Of a DNA stretch of 62,606 bases, positions 50,020 to 59,134 are shown in pieces (position 1 is the stretch's first letter; the number at the start of each line of letters is the position of its first letter). The position numbers and the translations under genes were made by a program. The stretch comes from CAMLKC01 sp035493555 (GTDB taxonomy: Bacteria > Patescibacteriota > Saccharimonadia > Saccharimonadales > Saccharimonadaceae), in NCBI GenBank assembly GCA_035493555.1, contig DATJIC010000007.1:1-62606 (forward strand), read 5' to 3'. The notes under the pieces were generated by a model. That model saw nothing but the letters and a program-made list of their open reading frames with translations, had not been told where the DNA came from and did not search any database.

Positions 50020-52398
50020 CTAAACTTCCCACTTCCAGTCACGTATTTCCGGCAAATCAACCCCATGCTTATCGATGTACTGACGGTGCTCAACCAGCTT
50101 CCTCTCCATTGCCTGCTTCAGGTAGTCACCCTTTGCGCCAAGCTGCGGCAAACGGTCGATTGTATCGATAACAAGGTGGAACCGATCGATGTCGTTCAGG
50201 ACGGTCATATCAAAGGCGGTCGTAATCGTTCCTTCTTCTTTGTAGCCGCGAACATGCAAGTTACGGTTAGTGCGGCGGTACGTTAAGCGGTGGATTAGCC
50301 ATGGGTATCCGTGGTAGGCAAAGATGATATGCTTGTCCCGCGTAAAGATCGAGTCGTAGTCGACGTCGCTTAACCCGTGCGGGCTTTCCGACTCGGGCTC
50401 AAGTTTCATAAGATCGACGACGTTCACCACCCGGATCTTAAGTTCAGGTAATGCGGTCCGCAAAATCGAAACGGCGGCAAGCGTTTCTTGGGTGGGTACG
50501 TCACCAGCACACGCCATAACAACGTCGGGTTCGCTGTCTTCATCGTTACTTGCCCATTGCCAAATACCAATGCCCTGCGTACAGTGCGCGATAGCCTCGT
50601 CCATGGTCAAAAACTGAGGCGCTTCCTCGTGCTTGCCACAGATCATAAGGTTAACGTAATTTTCGCTGCGCAAACAGTGATCCATTACCGAAAGCATCGT
50701 GTTGGCATCGGGCGGCAAGTACACGCGAACCGTCTCGCCCTTTTTATTTACCAAGTGATCGATAAAACCAGGGTCCTGGTGGGTAAAGCCGTTATGGTCC
50801 TGCCGCCAAACATGCGATGTTAGCAGATAGTTGAGCGAAGCAATATTAGAACGCCACGGAAGCTCCGATGACATTTTAAGCCACTTTGCGTGCTGGTTAA
50901 GCATAGAGTCCACAATACGGATAAATGCCTCGTAACTGTGGAACAAGCCGTGGCGCCCGGTAAGCAGGTAGCCTTCAAGCCAGCCCTCGCACTGGTGCTC
51001 GCTAAGCATAGAATCCATCACCCTGCCATCTGGGGCGAGATACTCGTCGTTAGGCCGCGTCTCGGCATCCCACTGGCGGTTCGTCGCTTCAAAGACAGCT
51101 CCTAAACGGTTAGATAGCGTTTCGTCGGGGCTAAATATACGAAAGTTACGCCGCTCATCATTATGAATGATAATATCGCGAAGAAACGGTGCAAGCGCAC
51201 GCATACTGCTCGTTTGAACCGCCGTTGGCGCCGAAACTTCCACCGCATAATTACGAAAATCAGGCATATTGAGCGCGTGGAGCAGCTTACCGCCGTTTGT
51301 GTGCGGGTTTGCCCCCATGCGACGATCCCCCTCGGGCGCAAGCTCGGCCAGTTCGGGCAAAAGCCTCCCGTTTTCATCGAACAGTTCTTCGGGCCGGTAG
51401 CTTTTTAGCCAGTCCTCGAGCTGTCTCAGATGCTCTTTTGGCGCGCCCTCGCCAACGAGCAGCGGCACCTGGTGCGACCGGAACGTCCCTTCGTTTTGCA
51501 GCCCATCAATCTCTTTTGGTCCCGTCCACCCCTTAGGCGAATTAAAGACAATCATCGGCCAACGCGGACGCTCTGCTTGGGTGCCCTTAAGCGCTCTTTG
51601 CTTAATCTGTTTAATATCTTTCGTCACCATGTCCATAACGGCCGCCATGCGCTGGTGCATTTTTTCAGGATCACCACCCTCGACAAAATACGGCGTCCAG
51701 CCATAGCCGCGCATCAGTTGTTCCAGCTCTGTCCGGCTGATACGGGCAAGGACGGTTGGGTTAGAGATTTTATATCCGTTAAGGTGAAGTATCGGCAGCA
51801 CGACACCGTCGGTCTTTGGGTTAAGAAACTTATTGGAGTGCCATGCAGTGGCAAGAGGACCAGTCTCGGCCTCGCCATCACCAACAATACATGCCGCAAT
51901 GAGATCCGGATTATCAAACACCGCACCAAACGCGTGGCTCAGCGAATACCCTAACTCGCCGCCCTCATGTATAGAACCGGGGGTTTGCGGTGACACATGG
52001 CTCGACACGCCACCCGGAAAAGAAAACTGCTGGAAAAGCTTTTTAAGACCTTCTTCGTCCTGTGTAATATTAGGGTACACTTCACTGTAGGTCCCCTCAA
52101 GATACACGTTTCCTACAAGGGCCGGACCGCCGTGGCCAGGGCCGGAAATATAAATCATATTCAGGTCATCATTTTTAATCACACGGTTAAGGTGTGCGTA
52201 AATAAAGTTCTGGCCGGGCGTTGTTCCCCAGTGGCCCAAAAGCAGTTGCTTTACGTGAGACGGCTCAAGAGGCTCTTTTAATAGCGGGTTGTCGCACAGG
52301 TAAATCTGGCCTACCGAAAGGTAGTTTGCAGCCCTCCAATAGGCATCGATTTTGTGCAGGTACGTTTTACTTAGTGGTTTATTATTTGTTAGCTTCAT
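50020..52398 (-). CDS. xfp: xylulose-5-phosphate/fructose-6-phosphate phosphoketolase
   Basis: This 792-residue TPP enzyme splits xylulose-5-phosphate (or fructose-6-phosphate) with phosphate, giving acetyl-phosphate and glyceraldehyde-3-phosphate (or erythrose-4-phosphate). Family signatures are GPGHGGPALVGNVYLEGTYS (about 80-100), HEGGELGYSLSHAFGAVFDN (about 143-162), VGDGEAETGPLATAWHSNKF (about 172-191) and IFAYHGYPWLIHRL near the end. Length is normal. Its start overlaps the end of ackA by 17 bp, so the two proteins are made together. Confidence 0.97.
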   Translation of the reverse strand: MKLTNNKPLSKTYLHKIDAYWRAANYLSVGQIYLCDNPLLKEPLEPSHVKQLLLGHWGTTPGQNFIYAHLNRVIKNDDLNMIYISGPGHGGPALVGNVYLEGTYSEVYPNITQDEEGLKKLFQQFSFPGGVSSHVSPQTPGSIHEGGELGYSLSHAFGAVFDNPDLIAACIVGDGEAETGPLATAWHSNKFLNPKTDGVVLPILHLNGYKISNPTVLARISRTELEQLMRGYGWTPYFVEGGDPEKMHQRMAAVMDMVTKDIKQIKQRALKGTQAERPRWPMIVFNSPKGWTGPKEIDGLQNEGTFRSHQVPLLVGEGAPKEHLRQLEDWLKSYRPEELFDENGRLLPELAELAPEGDRRMGANPHTNGGKLLHALNMPDFRNYAVEVSAPTAVQTSSMRALAPFLRDIIIHNDERRNFRIFSPDETLSNRLGAVFEATNRQWDAETRPNDEYLAPDGRVMDSMLSEHQCEGWLEGYLLTGRHGLFHSYEAFIRIVDSMLNQHAKWLKMSSELPWRSNIASLNYLLTSHVWRQDHNGFTHQDPGFIDHLVNKKGETVRVYLPPDANTMLSVMDHCLRSENYVNLMICGKHEEAPQFLTMDEAIAHCTQGIGIWQWASNDEDSEPDVVMACAGDVPTQETLAAVSILRTALPELKIRVVNVVDLMKLEPESESPHGLSDVDYDSIFTRDKHIIFAYHGYPWLIHRLTYRRTNRNLHVRGYKEEGTITTAFDMTVLNDIDRFHLVIDTIDRLPQLGAKGDYLKQAMERKLVEHRQYIDKHGVDLPEIRDWKWEV

Positions 52399-53599
52399 AA
52401 TCTCCTCTTTCCATCAGTTGCAGTGATTGCCGGGCAATAGTTAATGATTCGTCCGTGGGCATGACCCGCACCGTCACGCCGCCTCCCTCGGGCGAGATGA
52501 CCTCGGCCATGCGCCCGTTTTTTACCGGATCTACCGATATCCCTAAAAATTCCAGCCCCTCGCATACCCGCGCCCTTATCTTAGGGGCGTTCTCGCCCAT
52601 CCCGCCAGTAAAAACAAGCGTATCAATTCCGCCAAGTGCAGCCGCAAGGGCCCCGATACTCTTTTTTATGCCGTAACAAAACACAGCAACCGCCTCTTTG
52701 GCGCGCTCATCTTTTTCTTCTTGTTCGAGTAGTAGTTTCATATCGGCCGTTGTCTCGGACATGCCCAGAAGCCCCGATTGCGCCGTGACCATAGTGTCAA
52801 ACTCCGCCGCCGTTTGCCCTTCAGTATCGGCAAGATACCGTACGATTCCAGGGTCAAGGTCGCCCGACCGCGTGCTCATAGGCACCCCAGCCGCGGGCGT
52901 GAGCGCCATGGTCGTATCTACCGATTGCCTGTTTTTGACCGCCGTAAGGCTCACGCCATTACCAAGGTGCGCAATAAGCACCCTGCCATTCGCCGCCTCA
53001 GGCCCGGCAATCGTCTCCAGCTCATCAATGATATACGCGCACGACAACCCATGAAAACCATACCTGCGAATACCTTTTGTGTCGTACTTTCTTGGAATCG
53101 GCAAAAGCTGGGCTGCTCGCGGCAAATCTTTATGAAACGACGTGTCAAAGCAGGCAATCTGGGCAACGCCTGGATACTCCTTAGTAAATGCCGCGACCAG
53201 CGCCAGCTCGTCGGGCATATGAATAGGGTCGAATTTTATAACTTTTTGCAGCGTTGCTACGGTAGTATCCGTAATTAGTTGGGGGTCCTGGTAGTACGGA
53301 CCGCCATGAACAATGCGGTGGCCAACAGCAAGCAGTTCCTCGGTCGGCACATGCTCGTTAAGCCAAGACATAACTACCTTTACTGCCGCCACGCAATCGG
53401 AGGCATGGATAGGCTTTTCCGTTTTTTTACCGCTAGCAATTTCGGTAATAGCAAGCTGGGCCGACGGCCACCCTATAGACGAAACGGCCCCACTAAATAC
53501 GGCAGCCGGCTTTTGGTTACTACCTACCGTATATAAAGCAAACTTAATGCTCGATGAGCCAGCATTAATAGTCAGGATATACGGCCGCCGGATATTCAT
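52382..53599 (-). CDS. ackA: acetate kinase
   Basis: This 405-residue enzyme turns acetyl-phosphate and ADP into acetate and ATP. It has LTINAGSSSIKFALY (about 9-23), GHRIVHGGPYY, ACFDTSFHKDLPRAAQLLP, RYGFHGLSCAYI and LVFTGGMGENAPKIRARVC (about 320-340). It comes first in the ackA-xfp operon. A TATTAT -10-like box lies 6 bp before the ATG (minus strand, 53606-53611), again leaving almost no leader. It gives the extra ATP of the phosphoketolase route. Confidence 0.96.
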   Translation of the reverse strand: MNIRRPYILTINAGSSSIKFALYTVGSNQKPAAVFSGAVSSIGWPSAQLAITEIASGKKTEKPIHASDCVAAVKVVMSWLNEHVPTEELLAVGHRIVHGGPYYQDPQLITDTTVATLQKVIKFDPIHMPDELALVAAFTKEYPGVAQIACFDTSFHKDLPRAAQLLPIPRKYDTKGIRRYGFHGLSCAYIIDELETIAGPEAANGRVLIAHLGNGVSLTAVKNRQSVDTTMALTPAAGVPMSTRSGDLDPGIVRYLADTEGQTAAEFDTMVTAQSGLLGMSETTADMKLLLEQEEKDERAKEAVAVFCYGIKKSIGALAAALGGIDTLVFTGGMGENAPKIRARVCEGLEFLGISVDPVKNGRMAEVISPEGGGVTVRVMPTDESLTIARQSLQLMERGDYEANK

Positions 53600-53652
53600 A
53601 TGCCTATAATAGCAAACCTCTTACGGTTTTCGCATGTGAGCGAGGTCACACT

Positions 53653-54321
53653 TTAGGCAATTGAAAGAGAAAGTTCTTCGATTTCCTCGAAACTCTCCAA
53701 AACACGGTCGGCACGCTCTACCACCGATGGCCGTGAAACATGCTGGGTAAACACCCAAAATTCATCCGCAAGGCCCTGTGCCCGCACCTCGTAATCAGTA
53801 AAACCATCTCCAACCATAATAATCGGGCCAGGCAGCTGCAGTGCGGCAACCTGCGCCACTTTTCCTTTTGATCGGGAAAGAAGCGCCGTGTCGTCAAACC
53901 CCGTAATGGTGCCGTTTTCATCATAAACAAACTTGTTAGCAAATACGTGAGAGCGGGCAATCCCGAGCTCTTCTACCACTGGCACGATATAGTCGCTAAA
54001 TCCTCCCGAAACCACGTAAATGTTGTCGGCATTCTCTTCAAACCACTCCTCAAGCTCCAAAGCGGAGTCGGTAATGGCGTCTTTTAAAATCTCCACAAGT
54101 TCCGCAACGTGGCTTTTGTTTGCCGTAAATAGCTCAAGCCGGCGGCGGAGTGATTCATCAAACGCCAGCCCGCCGTTCATTCCCTGATTTGTAATAGCAT
54201 GAAGCTGCGCCAGTTTTGTTTCTCGATCGGGCTGGTGCTCAAGGCCAAGCCGCGCCAATTCGTCAAGTGATTCAACGCTTACGAGGGTCGAGTCAAAGTC
54301 TAAGATATACGTTAAATCCAT
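53653..54321 (-). CDS. HAD-family phosphatase, phosphoserine-phosphatase-like
   Basis: This 222-residue protein, from the ATG at 54321, has HAD motif I DFDSTLVSVESLDELAR (about 7-23), motif II VVSGGFSDYIVPVVEELGIA (about 108), a Lys in SRSKGKVAQV and motif IV MVGDGFTDYEVRA (about 180). It most resembles SerB, which removes phosphate from L-phosphoserine. No other serine genes are in the window, so the substrate is not certain. The start was chosen because MDLTYILDFDST fits the family; a longer frame adds an unlikely cysteine-rich extension. Confidence 0.78.
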   Translation of the reverse strand: MDLTYILDFDSTLVSVESLDELARLGLEHQPDRETKLAQLHAITNQGMNGGLAFDESLRRRLELFTANKSHVAELVEILKDAITDSALELEEWFEENADNIYVVSGGFSDYIVPVVEELGIARSHVFANKFVYDENGTITGFDDTALLSRSKGKVAQVAALQLPGPIIMVGDGFTDYEVRAQGLADEFWVFTQHVSRPSVVERADRVLESFEEIEELSLSIA

Positions 54322-54382
54322 ACACATAACATACGTACATTTGCTGCAGAGCGCAAGCATAGGCAATTTTAAATCCTTGTAG

Positions 54383-54388
54383 TATAAT
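54383..54388 (+). promoter_or_regulatory. -10 box (TATAAT), near-leaderless
   Basis: TATAAT ends 9 nt before the ATG at 54398. A possible -35 TAGGCA lies at 54360-54365 (17-bp spacer). Leader about 3-4 nt. Confidence 0.5.
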
Positions 54389-54397
54389 TGCCCTACT

Positions 54398-54658
54398 ATG
54401 GCACTCATTATTCACATCATCATTGCGCTTACAAGTATCGGGTTTACGACACTGCTTTTTATCGTTCCTTCAAAAACCAAATTCAATGTAAACTACGCGC
54501 TGATAGCGCTTACGCTTGCCAGCGGAACCTACTTGGTAGTCAGCACAAATGCACCCATGCTTAAATCGTGCATGAGCGGCCTGCTTTACATTAGCGTCGT
54601 TACTCTTGGCACCATTGCCGCACGTTACAAATACGCACGGCAACAAACTGCTTTATAA
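54398..54658 (+). CDS. small multi-pass membrane protein
   Basis: This 86-residue protein has three hydrophobic segments (LIIHIIIALTSIGFTTLLFI, VNYALIALTLASGTYLVVS, CMSGLLYISVVTLGTIAARY). It ends with a basic, polar tail (KYARQQTAL). It converges with the Nudix gene (4 bp between the stops) and is divergent from the HAD gene. The promoter lies within its upstream 20 bp. Function is not known. Confidence 0.6.
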   Translation: MALIIHIIIALTSIGFTTLLFIVPSKTKFNVNYALIALTLASGTYLVVSTNAPMLKSCMSGLLYISVVTLGTIAARYKYARQQTAL

Positions 54659-54662
54659 AGAT

Positions 54663-55139
54663 TCACAGTTTTCCGAGTACCGGTAGCGGAAACTCGCGTT
54701 CTTTATATTTTTTGTATAAGGCAATACTGTCCAGATGGTCAAAAGCTATCTCACTATCTTCAGGAAGTGAATCCAACGGGAACCATTTCACTTCTTCGCT
54801 TTCCCAGTCAGCCTCGCCCGTCTTTTCAATGGCATCGGCTATATAAATAAAGTCTATATTTTGTCTGTCCTCGTGCGGACGGTTTGGATTATCGTTAATG
54901 CGAAGTAGCCGAAGGTTATTAACAACCCAGCCAGACTCTTCCATTGCTTCACGGATACCTGTCTCAATGGTTGTCTCGTCGCGGTCACAGTAGCCGCCCA
55001 AAAGACACCACTTGCCCGCCTCGAGCAATCCTTCAGCGCGCTTAGAGAGCAAAATCTCATCGTTACGGATAACCAAACAGCCTACCGTCACATGGCGGAG
55101 GCTGTTTTGGTTGCCGTTTTCAAACGTGCAGGTGATCAT
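54663..55139 (-). CDS. Nudix hydrolase
   Basis: This 158-residue protein has an exact Nudix box, GGYCDRDETTIETGIREAME followed by ESGW (about 49-72; GX5EX7REUXEEXGU). WESEEVKWFPLDSLPE near residue 115 is a common family feature. Nudix enzymes cleave nucleoside diphosphates linked to another group; NADH pyrophosphatase or (d)NTP clean-up are options, but the substrate is not clear. It lies 4 bp before the YggT-like gene's end in the same direction. Confidence 0.88.
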   Translation of the reverse strand: MITCTFENGNQNSLRHVTVGCLVIRNDEILLSKRAEGLLEAGKWCLLGGYCDRDETTIETGIREAMEESGWVVNNLRLLRINDNPNRPHEDRQNIDFIYIADAIEKTGEADWESEEVKWFPLDSLPEDSEIAFDHLDSIALYKKYKEREFPLPVLGKL

Positions 55140-55142
55140 AGG

Positions 55143-55553
55143 TTATTCGACGTCAGTACTTTTGCTATTAAGCGTAAATAGCTTAGCAAGCCCTACGGCA
55201 ATAAGCGCATATACCACAATAGCAACAAGGCTACTTAGCTCAAAGACCGACTGGCCGTAGCTTGGCTGGTAATTAAATACTCCATAAAATGGCCAGGCGA
55301 AAATGCCGCTTAACCAGTAGGTAAAGTCGACAAAGCCCGAGCCTTTATTTGCCGCGAGCAGTAACAATACGATACGCAGAGCGAGCAAGGCAACAATTAC
55401 TCCAAAAATATAATAAACGATTCGCCTGGCAATGATGCCCATATCTACTTTTGAGGCAGTGGTAACGCTTTGGCGCTGAACTGTCGTGTTCCCCTGACGC
55501 TCTTTTGTGTTTCTTACTTCGGTTGTCTGTTGATCACGTTCTTCATCTATCAT
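55143..55553 (-). CDS. YggT-like membrane protein
   Basis: This 136-residue protein has a polar, Gln/Thr/Arg-rich N-terminal tail (about 1-35) and two membrane regions. The first is IVYYIFGVIVALLALRIVLL with LLAANKGSGFVDFTYWLSG. The second is LSSLVAIVVYALIAVGLAKL. The order of helix, FxxxFYxxSxxxxxPF-like segment (here FTYWLSGIFAWPFYGVF) and second helix is typical of YggT. Members are linked to cell-shape or osmotic functions without a known reaction. Confidence 0.65.
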   Translation of the reverse strand: MIDEERDQQTTEVRNTKERQGNTTVQRQSVTTASKVDMGIIARRIVYYIFGVIVALLALRIVLLLLAANKGSGFVDFTYWLSGIFAWPFYGVFNYQPSYGQSVFELSSLVAIVVYALIAVGLAKLFTLNSKSTDVE

Positions 55554-55639
55554 GCAACATTCCCCTTATTACTTGTGCTTTTAGCGTAGCACAAAAGCAG
55601 TGGCAAGCGCAAAAACGGCGGTAATTGACTCTTTGGCCC

Positions 55640-56242
55640 CTACCAAAGGTCCGATATCTTAACACGCAGCATGCTGGCCGCCGCATACTGCACGGCAAAG
55701 AACACTATACTAAAACAAGCCAACCCACACCCAATAATAACCGCAATGGAATAATCAATAGACTGCTTTCCCAGCAGCCCCGAGGCAACCGTTAACACAA
55801 CTGGCACCATGACCACCAATGCTTTAACAGCGATAATCAGCTTCGATGCTATCTTTACGCGGGCTTTCGGAGTGTCTTTTTTGTGTTGGGCTTTAATAAC
55901 CATCGGCACCATAGTCGCGGTTGTCTTGTGCACGGCTTTATTACTGGTTTTTACGATATTCATAGGTATTTTAATGAGCATATAGATAGTTAGTACTATC
56001 ATGGCCACTACAACGATTATAATAATCGCAATCTGAACCGGCGCAGGCAAAGTAAACGTAAAGCTAGGAGCTTGGTTGACTTGGCCGCTATCCCGTGAAG
56101 AGATGAACAAAATGAACGGCTGCACCACGCTAAAATACAGCATAACCGCCCAAAACCATTGGAGCGCACAAAACAAATACCCCAGCGCACCAAAGCCGTT
56201 GCTAATTGTTTTTTTAATCGTCCGTTCGGGCTTTTGCCTCAT
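55640..56242 (-). CDS. multi-pass membrane protein of unknown function
   Basis: This 200-residue protein has four to five membrane segments (YLFCALQWFWAVMLYFSVVQ, VQIAIIIIVVVAMIVLTIYM, LIIAVKALVVMVPVVLTVAS, YSIAVIIGCGLACFSIVFFA). A basic loop, HKTTATMVPMVIKAQHKKDT, lies in between. The start is basic (MRQKPERTIKKTISNGFGAL). No known family is recognised. It lies between two other genes of unknown function. Confidence 0.55.
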   Translation of the reverse strand: MRQKPERTIKKTISNGFGALGYLFCALQWFWAVMLYFSVVQPFILFISSRDSGQVNQAPSFTFTLPAPVQIAIIIIVVVAMIVLTIYMLIKIPMNIVKTSNKAVHKTTATMVPMVIKAQHKKDTPKARVKIASKLIIAVKALVVMVPVVLTVASGLLGKQSIDYSIAVIIGCGLACFSIVFFAVQYAAASMLRVKISDLW

Positions 56243-56293
56243 GGACTTAGCATACTAAATTGTATGCGTTTTACACAACAAAAACAGTAGCGG

Positions 56294-56809
56294 CTATACG
56301 CCGTCGTAGCTTATCTCTTTGTCTTTACCAATCTCTTTCAGCGTCTGTTCCAGCTCAAACGCCGAGAGGGAGCTCATATCAATCTGCCGTTGCAATGCAA
56401 TGACATACCCTTGGGCAATGGTAGCAAATCTTAGAGCATCTTTACGCCAGAACAAGCCGAACCGCAGGGTCTCTGCCTCGGCAAGAAACCGGTTTTCAAT
56501 CTTTAAAACGCCGAAAATAAGCCCAACTTCGGCAGTAACATTAAGCAGATTTTCAATTGGCAAGCTTAACAGACTTGTTTCGCTGAACGGGCGCTTTTTA
56601 ACGATACTAAGTTTCGTACGGTTAAGCGTGGCGATCGCAGGGAACAGCTGAAGCGGCGTAGTGATCTGAGCAAGAACCTCACCCGTATCCTGGATCGCAC
56701 CCTGCAGCTCTCTTTTTGCCTCGTCGGCGGTAAGCGGTGTCACCTCACGCTGAGGCACTACGGGAATCTGGGGACCTTGTGACTGTTTACCAGCTGTATC
56801 TCGCACCAT
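56294..56809 (-). CDS. protein of unknown function (171 aa)
   Basis: From the ATG at 56809 (AAAGGAGGAAGT before it) the protein begins MVRDTAGKQSQGPQIPVVPQ, a polar linker. A mostly helical domain follows (LTADEAKRELQGAIQDTGEV, LFPAIATLNRTKLSIVKKRP, FWRKDALRFATIAQGYVIAL), ending KEIGKDKEISYDGV. No membrane helix or signal is seen. No family is recognised. It is divergent from the peptidase C26 gene. Confidence 0.55.
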   Translation of the reverse strand: MVRDTAGKQSQGPQIPVVPQREVTPLTADEAKRELQGAIQDTGEVLAQITTPLQLFPAIATLNRTKLSIVKKRPFSETSLLSLPIENLLNVTAEVGLIFGVLKIENRFLAEAETLRFGLFWRKDALRFATIAQGYVIALQRQIDMSSLSAFELEQTLKEIGKDKEISYDGV

Positions 56810-56916
56810 ACTTCCTCCTTTATGTTTAGTATATACACCGTCCCCTCTTTTCTCTGTTAGTAATTTCACACAGGGGCGTCACCCAGGTTCTGTGCGAGGG
56901 AACCCTATGGTACAGT

Positions 56917-57681
56917 ATGAATATGAATTTTGGTAAACCGCTAATAGGCATTACATGCGGCGAAATCTATAACAAAAGCGAGGCGTGGTCGCCCGTTGCG
57001 TTCGGACAAAGCCGCACGTTTGTCGACTGCGTTTTGCAGGCCGGCGGCTTGCCCTTGCTGCTCCCGCTTACCGCCGACAAAGAGCTGCTACAGCAACTGA
57101 GTTCGCTATTAGATGGCCTTCTGCTCAGCGGTGGCAACGACCTTAACCCTGCGCTGTATAACCAAAAACCGCTCACAACCGCCTCCGACCATTCCGATCT
57201 GCGGGATACGACCGAAATGGCGCTGCTCCGCTATAGCCTGTCATCTAATAAACCAATCTTGGGCATTTGCCGCGGCATGCAGTTACTCAATGTCTACTTT
57301 GACGGTGATCTGCGCCAAACACTCAACAACGATGCGCCCGGCAACCTGGACCACGACGCGTCAACAAAACTTAAAACGTTAGAGGACACCACCCACACGC
57401 TACGCCTTAAACCCGGATCATCCCTAGCTCAAATTGTGGGATCTGAGAACATAGGTGCTAACGCACATCATCACCAGGCAATTAATGCGCTAGGCAAAGG
57501 TGTCGAAGCTGTTGCCTGGGCAGAAGATGGCGTCATAGAAGGCATAGAGCTGCCTGGCTACGCATATGCGCTAGGGGTCCAAACTCACCCTGAATCACTC
57601 ACCAAAATAGAGCCGCGCTGGCAAAAGCTCTTCAGTAGTTTTGTACAGGCGGCAGCAAATAACAAAAACCGCTCAATCTAG
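56917..57681 (+). CDS. gamma-glutamyl-gamma-aminobutyrate hydrolase-like peptidase C26
   Basis: This 254-residue class I glutamine-amidotransferase-like hydrolase has the nucleophile Cys in PILGICRGMQLLNVYF (about 115-120), an ANAHHHQAINALG segment (about 185) and the catalytic His-Glu pair in LGVQTHPESLTKI (about 216-220). It removes gamma-glutamyl groups from small peptides or amines. Two in-frame ATGs (56917 and 56923) could be the start. It stands alone between unknown genes. Confidence 0.88.
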   Translation: MNMNFGKPLIGITCGEIYNKSEAWSPVAFGQSRTFVDCVLQAGGLPLLLPLTADKELLQQLSSLLDGLLLSGGNDLNPALYNQKPLTTASDHSDLRDTTEMALLRYSLSSNKPILGICRGMQLLNVYFDGDLRQTLNNDAPGNLDHDASTKLKTLEDTTHTLRLKPGSSLAQIVGSENIGANAHHHQAINALGKGVEAVAWAEDGVIEGIELPGYAYALGVQTHPESLTKIEPRWQKLFSSFVQAAANNKNRSI

Positions 57682-57815
57682 AAAACTGATTCCTACAGGG
57701 GTCAGCGCGCCTTAAAGCCCACAATCAAGTTATTGTTGTAATTTTCTTTGCTATCGGTTATATTTCAATTAACGTTGGCTAGTAAAATTTATTAACAACA
57801 ACTTAGGGGGCAAGA

Positions 57816-58373
57816 ATGGCAAAGAAACAAGAAACAGCAATAAAAAGCGCCGTAACTCGAGAAAAGAAGCGAGGCATTATACGGGAAGAAAAACATATGC
57901 TGTGGATTCTTCTCACTATCATTCTTATATTGTTATATTTGCTGTGGGCACAAGGTAATGGATGGTGGCCCTTTCTACAGCAAAGGTTAGGCAGTGCATT
58001 TTATACAAATATACCCGCCAGCGCACCGGCTCAATCAACAAAAGATTCGAGCAATGCTGGCTCGAGTGGCACGAATAGTGGTGGCAGTACCAACAGTGGC
58101 TCAGGCTCTAATAGTGGTGGTGGCGGTTCATCTACAACACCTGGCGGTTCGAGCTCAATTACCGATCTCGCCGCTAACGTAAATGTCGGTGACACTAAAA
58201 CAAAAGTCAGCGGCCAAGCGAACAACCTCGGCTCGGGCTGTGCTGTCATAGTGAAAGCAACGGCGCAAACCGTTGGTAAACAAGAGGTATGTACTTACTC
58301 GCAGGGTAACAAAATCGTCACGGTCACATATCTAAACGACCGGGTCATCAGCGCATCTAAGAGCGGCTTCTAA
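57816..58373 (+). CDS. single-pass membrane protein with Gly/Ser-rich linker and SmpA/BLIP-like domain
   Basis: This 185-residue protein starts with a basic cytoplasmic tail (AKKQETAIKSAVTREKKRGI), one membrane helix (MLWILLTIILILLYLLWAQG) and a long Ser/Gly/Thr/Asn linker (about 68-110). The C-terminal domain (about 115-185) reads VGDTKTKVSGQANNLGSGCA, VGKQEVCTYSQGNKIVTVTY, LNDRVISASKSGF. It resembles the small SmpA/BamE-like (BLIP) fold, and two cysteines could pair. It would display a small domain outside the cell. GGGGGCAAGA precedes the ATG; the strong terminator follows. Confidence 0.6.
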   Translation: MAKKQETAIKSAVTREKKRGIIREEKHMLWILLTIILILLYLLWAQGNGWWPFLQQRLGSAFYTNIPASAPAQSTKDSSNAGSSGTNSGGSTNSGSGSNSGGGGSSTTPGGSSSITDLAANVNVGDTKTKVSGQANNLGSGCAVIVKATAQTVGKQEVCTYSQGNKIVTVTYLNDRVISASKSGF

Positions 58374-58383
58374 ACACACTCAA

Positions 58384-58427
58384 AAACTAAAAAGATTGGC
58401 CTCTACATGAGCCAATCTTTTTAGTTT
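58384..58427. terminator. long hairpin terminator after the SmpA-like gene
   Basis: AAACTAAAAAGATTGGC at 58384-58400 pairs perfectly with GCCAATCTTTTTAGTTT at 58411-58427 (17 bp, 10-nt loop). Confidence 0.85.
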
Positions 58428-58487
58428 AAAGACCAATCCGCCATCCCGACCACGCTACTCTATAGCCAAACTTTTGAGAAGCGCAAC

Positions 58488-59108
58488 CTACGTTTTTACT
58501 ACAATCACCTCGCCGTCATGAAGAGCAGCATATGACATCTCTTTCTCTTCAAAATATGTGACTACTTTATCGATAGTGGCCGACTCAGGATGGTCAGACT
58601 TAAAGTGCGGAGCAATCGACTCATCGTAAAAGCCCAAGCCTTCCCAGATAATTTTAGAATCATAGCCTTCGGGCAACTGTTTGGGATCGTCTACGATTTC
58701 TATGCCCTCAAGGGTTTTAGTAGCAACAACCGCGCCAGCACTAAATCCCCCATAGACCAAATGGTCATTCAACACCAGTTCGGGAGCGATTTGGTCGAAG
58801 CCGCTTTGACACATTGCGCGTCGGAGCACAAAAGAATTGCCGCCCATTACCCAAACGCCCCCATATTGTTGCAATTTTGTTGCCAAGACCACAGGATCAT
58901 TAAAGTAATCCCGCAAGTCCAGTTCTTCACCTTCCAGGCCAATTTTGGCCAAAGAAGCAATTTCTTTCTTCAAATAGTCAGGTCGTTTAGCAGGGCCAAA
59001 AATATCAGCAGCATTCATAATAATTGCCACTTTCTTATTTTTGCCAAAAAGTTCAGCGAACTTCGTAGGATCATCTCCGAGGAAGTATGACGATAGATAC
59101 AACTTCAT
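58488..59108 (-). CDS. peptidase E-like serine dipeptidase (S51 family)
   Basis: This 206-residue protein has the S51 nucleophile motif VYGGFSAGAVVATKTLEG (about 117-134; Ser in G-F-S-A-G). VMGGNSFVLRRAM (about 85) and GLGFYDESIAPHFKSDHPES (about 155, His) complete the site. It would cut dipeptides beginning with Asp, or related cyanophycinase-like bonds. No signal peptide. The start at 59108 lies next to an AT-rich divergent promoter region. Confidence 0.85.
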   Translation of the reverse strand: MKLYLSSYFLGDDPTKFAELFGKNKKVAIIMNAADIFGPAKRPDYLKKEIASLAKIGLEGEELDLRDYFNDPVVLATKLQQYGGVWVMGGNSFVLRRAMCQSGFDQIAPELVLNDHLVYGGFSAGAVVATKTLEGIEIVDDPKQLPEGYDSKIIWEGLGFYDESIAPHFKSDHPESATIDKVVTYFEEKEMSYAALHDGEVIVVKT

Positions 59109-59134
59109 AAAGTAATTATATCAAGAGAGAAGTT

